Assembly: GCA_022592445.1 (NCBI GenBank)
Contig: JABYQR010000173.1
Location: 27,268 to 91,267 of the forward strand
DNA: 64,000 nucleotides
DNA from: Cytidiella melzeri
Lineage: Eukaryota > Basidiomycota > Agaricomycetes > Polyporales > Irpicaceae
Direction: 5' to 3'
This document shows, in pieces, positions 60,050-64,000 of the stretch (within the stretch, counting starts at the first letter, position 1; each line of letters opens with the position of its first letter). The translations under genes were made by a program, and so were the position numbers. The notes below the pieces were generated by a model, which was not told the DNA's origin, did no database searches, and saw only the letters and a list, made by a program, of their open reading frames with translations.

Positions 60050-60480
60050 CTAACAGTCAAGATTCGCGATACGCGCAACGAAAGAACGCATCTGAGTATG
60101 GTTGAATGTGAAGGCGAGAGGATTCTCGAGCAAAAAGGTGTGAAGGGCAGGAGCAGGATCAGCCGAATTCTTGAGGAACTCCAAGAAGTTGCGCCGCGGC
60201 CGTCGGTACCGAGTGCACTGGTTGAGGATATGTGCGCGAGAATGAAAGACGCTGCATTGGTTGCAACGGGTGGCTTCGGTTGGGAAGAATTGCGAGCGGT
60301 ATTCTCCGGTGGGTGCGTGATTAAGAATGGCTCGGGCTGCTCGTCGGCCAGGCTGTTGGTGGTGAATCGAGTGAGAAACTTCCCTCGGTTGTGAGTGGAA
60401 GGGACAATTGGTCGTCGGCCGTGCAAAAAGTTATGGCCTCGATATGCGGGGTGTTTGCACATGTTCGTCCACGCGGCGAT
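60050..60480 (-). mobile_element. second non-LTR retroelement tail, opposite strand
   Basis: Minus-strand frames contain AILNHAPTGEYRSQFFPTEA, then RCNQCSVFHSRAHILNQCTR and FLEFLKNSADPAPALHTFLL, ending at a stop at 60050. The Cys/His spacing C-x2-C-x5-H-x3-H-x4-C fits the zinc-binding C-terminal end of basidiomycete LINE-type polyproteins. The upstream part is frameshifted or missing. Confidence 0.6.
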
Positions 60481-61672
60481 TGCACGCATTTTGGCCGTCT
60501 TCCTGGTCCATGCGACCGATATGAAGTTATTTTTGGGTTTTTATCAAGAAACCACTCGTTTGCACGGTCACAATGGGCGAAACGAGGGCGTGAACGAGGA
60601 TTTGTGACGTGGTCACGGTTTCACTTTCGCGAAACGAGTCCACGGTCCTCACCATCAAGCGTCTATTTGCGCGAGTTTTGATGGGAGACCAAATATGGGG
60701 GTTGAGCCGCCCAAGTGGCGGGGCCCTCTTGGTAGTAAAAAGGCTTTGCAAGCTCACTGTGCGGCTGAATTCCCCCAGTACAAAATCAACACACCTGTAA
60801 TATATAGTAGTATACTAATGCAGCAATCTCATTGTCACTGGAGCCATGGAGCTACTGAAATTCATTGCTTTATTGATCTCCAAGTGCTTTATAACAGGTT
60901 ATGGGTGTTGCTGCACAAATTGAACATTACATAGTAGGAGAAGAGAATTAAAATAATTGCTCAGTCCTATTATTCTATAGCTACGGGAAGATTTGTGTCT
61001 TAGAAATCCTTCCTGGATGCTGGGGAGGAGCGTGGGAGACCGAACTTGCCAATTGAGGAAAGCAGCGGTGTGTTAAGCGCTATTGTAGCGCCCGAGTGTG
61101 ATGAGTGGTTTCTTGTTTTTTGTTCGCACTGGGTAACCACGGCCCAATTTCCGGTGGAAAAACATGAGAAAAACGTGAGAAAAAATGGCGATTTTACGGT
61201 ACCTTTTTGTAGCAGAAATAGCGCCGAAAAATACTGAATATTTCATCTTGTTTTTCTTGTGAGCGAATAGATGAAAAAGTAGCTTTTTTCTCAATACATT
61301 TTTCCGGCCTTTTGGTGATGCCTAAATGGAGCGTTTCTCAATGGTATTTTCAACAGAAAAACAAAGGGTTATTTTGAGGTAAAAAGGAAACAAATGTGCG
61401 CAGCCTTTTCCACATGCCAAAGGTACCAAAAGGGTGCGAGAAAAAGGTAACATCTTGATTTGGGAAAGATCTGGGAAAAATAGAGCATTATTCTTTGGGT
61501 ATTTTGCAGCAAAACTCTACCGGAAATAGGCCAAGTTGTTCCGTCCTTTTTCAAGTCGCCAAATCAAGGTAAAATCGGAGAAAAATATTTGCTCATATTT
61601 CTTTGTTTTTTCTGCCAATCAAATGCGCCATATTTCCTGAGATTTTTCCACAGGAAAAATATTCCAATGCAG
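60481..61672. other. AT-rich region without recognised genes
   Basis: About 1.2 kb of low-complexity, A/T-run-rich sequence with only short open frames. Probably old repeat debris. Confidence 0.45.
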
Positions 61673-61818
61673 GAGTCCTGAGTCGCGAGTCCGCTGTCCC
61701 GAGTCGCGAGTCCGCTGTCCCGAGCCCCGAGTCTCGAGTCCCGAGTCCCGAGTTCCGAGTCGCAAGTCCGTTGTCCGTGACATCCGCTGTCCCGAGTCCC
61801 AAGTCCGAGATCCGAGGT
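61673..61818 (+). repeat. 7-bp minisatellite
   Basis: About 20 imperfect tandem units of CGAGTCC with variants (CGAGTCG, CGCTGTCC), including a higher-order doublet GAGTCGCGAGTCCGCTGTCC. The repeat is open in several frames, but this follows from the seven-base period. Confidence 0.9.
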
Positions 61819-61980
61819 CGAATCTCATCAGTCCTGTGCCCGGATTTGGAAGCCAACCATGTATACAACTAGTGCTCACATAGAATTGCTGTACGTAGTG
61901 TTCAGGTACATCGATAATGAATGTACTATCCCTAACAAAGTCGTGACGTTCGACGGTGCGATCGCGCTTGCACTTGAAAT

Positions 61981-62815
61981 GCCTGCCCCGCCTCTGACTG
62001 CTCAGAGCGTGCCGTTCACCGCGTCGAACCCTATACGAAACAATTCGAGAGGTCCATCTCGACGTCGACAACGCCATCGCCCCCATCCTCCGTGCCCCGT
62101 CCGCCGTGATCGTCGCGGAGGTCCATCTCGATGTCCAAATCGCATGCCTGGGCGGTTTGAGAGCTGCCCAGGGTATCTTGTGCACCACCCAGTGCGCCAA
62201 CGCAGTCCTGCCGGTCGCCTAGGTCCATTTCAATGTCCAGCCCGGCCCTCAGCACGCTCTCTCCTCCATCTTGCGCCTCCTGAACGACCTCGCCCCCTTC
62301 CAGCACGTCCTGCATGTAATCCGCGCCCCACAGTGCGTAAAGCTTGTCCTGCTGGTCGCCGAAGTCCCTCTCAACGTCCACACCAACACCCTGCGCTCCT
62401 CCGTGCCCATCCTCCGCCTGCCGAACGACATCGAAGCCCTCCAAAACCTTCTGCACGACACCCTCGCCCCACTGCACGCTCAACTCGCCCTCCAGGTGGT
62501 TGACAGTGGCGTCGACGTCCATTCCGTCGTCCTCGACGTGGTGCGAAGTCTTGTGGTCGTCGTCGTTTCGAATGCCCAAGACAAAGAAGACCTGGCCGAC
62601 GACCTGCACGTTCCGGTCGTTGGTGTGATCATTGAGGGCCATTTCGACGTTTCCGACGCCCTCTACAACGCTCCAGACGCATGTCTTCGCGTCCTGTACG
62701 CCTTGTTCGCGCCCAAGTCCAAACCCTGCTCCCTGGACGCCATGGTGGATGTTTTGGGTCGCCTTTTGGCCGTCCTGCATCTTGTGCTTGGTGCTTGGTG
62801 GAGTTTCAAGTGACC
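61981..62815 (+). other. internally repetitive open region, coding strand uncertain
   Basis: The plus strand has C-ending codons and a repeating amphipathic unit of 30-45 residues: EVHLDVDNAIAPIL, EVHLDVQIACLGGL, VPLNVHTNTLRSS and GHFDVSDALYNAP. A single in-frame stop (near 62220) interrupts it, and it ends at TGA 62811-62813. The minus strand is open for 294 codons without a stop (VDVEMDL and DLDIEMDL units), with a GTAAGT donor near 62890. Either a decayed plus-strand gene or an antisense-open repeat; I could not identify a family. Confidence 0.4.
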
Positions 62816-62910
62816 AGATGATAAAATAGGCGGTTCTGGGTATGCTTGTGAGCACTTTGGATTGTGTGGAAGTGAATGGAAACAGACTTACTTCTGGTGA
62901 TGAAGGTGTT

Positions 62911-63282
62911 TCCAACCGCGAGAATATGAGGGCGCGAGAATCTACGTTGCGTTCGTGAACTTGTGCCTCTTGTGCCTCTGTGCCTCAAATCCGGTGGTGC
63001 AGGGATTTCTTTTCCGTTGTGGCAACCTGGATGTTCCAACCGCGAGAATATGAGGGCGCGAGAATCTACGTTGCGTTCGTGAACTTGTGCCTCTTGTGCC
63101 TCTGTGCCTCAAATCCGGTGGTGCAGGGATTTCTTTTCCGTTGTGGCAACCTGGATGTTCCAACCGCGAGAATATGAGGGCGCGAGAATCTACGTTGCGT
63201 TCGTGAACTTGTGCCTCTTGTGCCTCTGTGCCTCAAATCCGGTGGTGCAGGGATTTCTTTTCCGTTGTGGCAACCTGGATGA
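62911..63282 (+). repeat. three perfect tandem copies of a 124-bp unit
   Basis: Units start at 62911, 63035 and 63159 and appear identical over 120 or more bases (each begins TCCAACCGCGAGAATATGAG). Each contains a CCTCTTGTGCCTCTGTGCCTC motif. The period is not a multiple of three, so any protein would be read in a new frame in each unit. The third copy ends at GGATGATTCAG. Confidence 0.95.
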
Positions 63283-63777
63283 TTCAGTAGCAAGGATTGA
63301 CGGCGTACTGCACACAATTGTGCGGTCTAAGCAGAAAATCAGTGTGATATTGCGACAGGATCACCAAGTCACGTACCTGTGCTTTCGCTTTCGGGGCTAC
63401 CAGAAAAGCAAAAAATTAGCTATACCACAAGACGGCAATTTTCGATTTGTTCACTTCATACCGACATACTCACTCCAGCCAAATCCAACCGCACAATGTC
63501 GTTTGCTGAGGCGGACTTTGCTGGAACAATTGCATTAATATAGCGAGGAAAGCTGTTGTCATAAATTCAAGGCTCTGCGCCACATTACACCATTTACTCT
63601 GCTGAGTACGAATCCCCAAACCTATAATCGTCGTCTTCCTCTTCCTCTTCGTTCTCGTCCTAGTCATTGTCTTCGTCTTCCCCCTTCGTCTTCTTCGTCG
63701 TCCTCGTATTCGTTGTTATCTTGTGCGAAATCTTGCGGCGAAATGCGAGCCTGGGAAGCTTTGGCGGACTGTTTCTT
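63283..63777. other. 3' flank of the right-edge gene
   Basis: About 500 bp including a CTTCCTCTTC-rich stretch (63630-63700) that encodes acidic runs if read on the minus strand. No separate gene recognised. Confidence 0.4.
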
Positions 63778-64000
63778 CTAAGGAGGGGTGCCCGTCGTCT
63801 TGTTGGGGGTCCCATCCGTCCAGCGTTTGTACTTGTCCGCAGCTCTGAGGAACGATAATTTAACTCAGCTCAAGAAGAAACAAAACGGATTGGGATGGCG
63901 TACTCCTTCAATGCCACAGGAATGGTCAAATCGACCTCTTCGCGCATACGCAGGTTGTTCCGGTCCTCCTCGTCCAGCCCGTCTAACCAATCCTTGTCGT
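63778..64000 (-). CDS. unidentified gene, 5' part beyond the right edge
   Basis: Two minus-strand exons fit in phase: from beyond 64000 to 63904 (LDGLDEEDRNNLRMREEVDL, TIPVALKE), and 63844-63778 (AADKYKRWTDGTPNKTTGTP and a stop). A 59-nt intron with GTACGC donor and CTCAG acceptor separates them. The protein end is charged and hydrophilic. Too little is present to assign a family. Confidence 0.45.

Noticed and set aside
59801..60394. 197-codon plus-strand frame containing PIG-U-like sequence and a Lys run
   Set aside because: It reads through the transduced PIG-U exon fragment, the poly(A) tract and antisense retroelement sequence. It is not a gene.
61859..62503. 214-codon plus-strand Arg/Pro-rich frame
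   Set aside because: Its composition (RPRPPP-like) is what arises in the wrong frame of GC-rich coding-like repeats; the neighbouring frame is the more protein-like one.
1..64000. CRISPR arrays, rRNA, tRNA, prophage or bacterial insertion sequences
   Set aside because: None seen. The only regular spacing arrays are the 124-bp tandem repeat and the 7-bp minisatellite, neither with spacers; gene structure is plainly eukaryotic.

Overview
This window is nuclear DNA of a filamentous basidiomycete, most likely an Agaricomycete. The evidence is dense genes with many introns of about 45-70 nt, GT-AG junctions with CTNAC-type branch points, C-rich third codon positions, and families typical of mushroom-forming fungi: a FunK1 kinase, a DUF6532-like gene, lineage-specific secreted proteins, a Ty1/copia LTR and non-LTR retroelements. 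I rebuilt the spliced genes by eye. For every complete model the exon lengths add up to a multiple of three and join conserved family motifs across the junctions.

Left part (1-16.9 kb) is mostly housekeeping: a CTK2/cyclin-K-type cyclin (cut by the left edge), the proteasome assembly chaperone Nas2/PSMD9, the glucosyltransferase ALG6, a U2 snRNA gene with its own TATA box, a plasma-membrane Na+/H+ antiporter of the Nha1 type with a 5-nt microexon, an F-box/WD40/UIM protein, an uncharacterised basidiomycete protein and the endonuclease LCL3.

Middle part (17-35.6 kb) mixes secretory and duplicated genes: a diverged direct repeat pair, a secreted protein, intact CDC123 (eIF2 assembly) next to a dead nuclease fragment, a FunK1 kinase, an intact secreted EEP-family nuclease, a secreted dipeptidyl-peptidase-V-like S9 peptidase and a small secreted protein with a possible frameshift.

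From 36 to 47 kb come conserved core genes: RPT5 (26S proteasome ATPase), PIG-U (GPI transamidase), a borealin/Nbl1-type chromosomal passenger protein, POP1 (RNase P/MRP) and a small membrane coiled-coil protein. From 48 to 54.4 kb lie an alanine-rich secreted protein, a second intact EEP nuclease and a dead CDC123 copy. The last two mirror 21.3-23.6 kb, so this is an inverted segmental duplication in which each locus kept a different member of the pair.

The right 10 kb (54.4-64 kb) is accessory and repeat-rich: a decayed DUF6532-like gene, a copia solo LTR with a pol tail, a dead 5'-truncated LINE whose poly(A) is followed by a copy of the PIG-U promoter and first exon and a second poly(A) (the signature of LINE 3' transduction), a second LINE tail, a 7-bp minisatellite, an internally repetitive open region, a perfect 3 x 124 bp tandem array and a gene cut by the right edge. 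No tRNA, rRNA, CRISPR, prophage or bacterial mobile element was seen.
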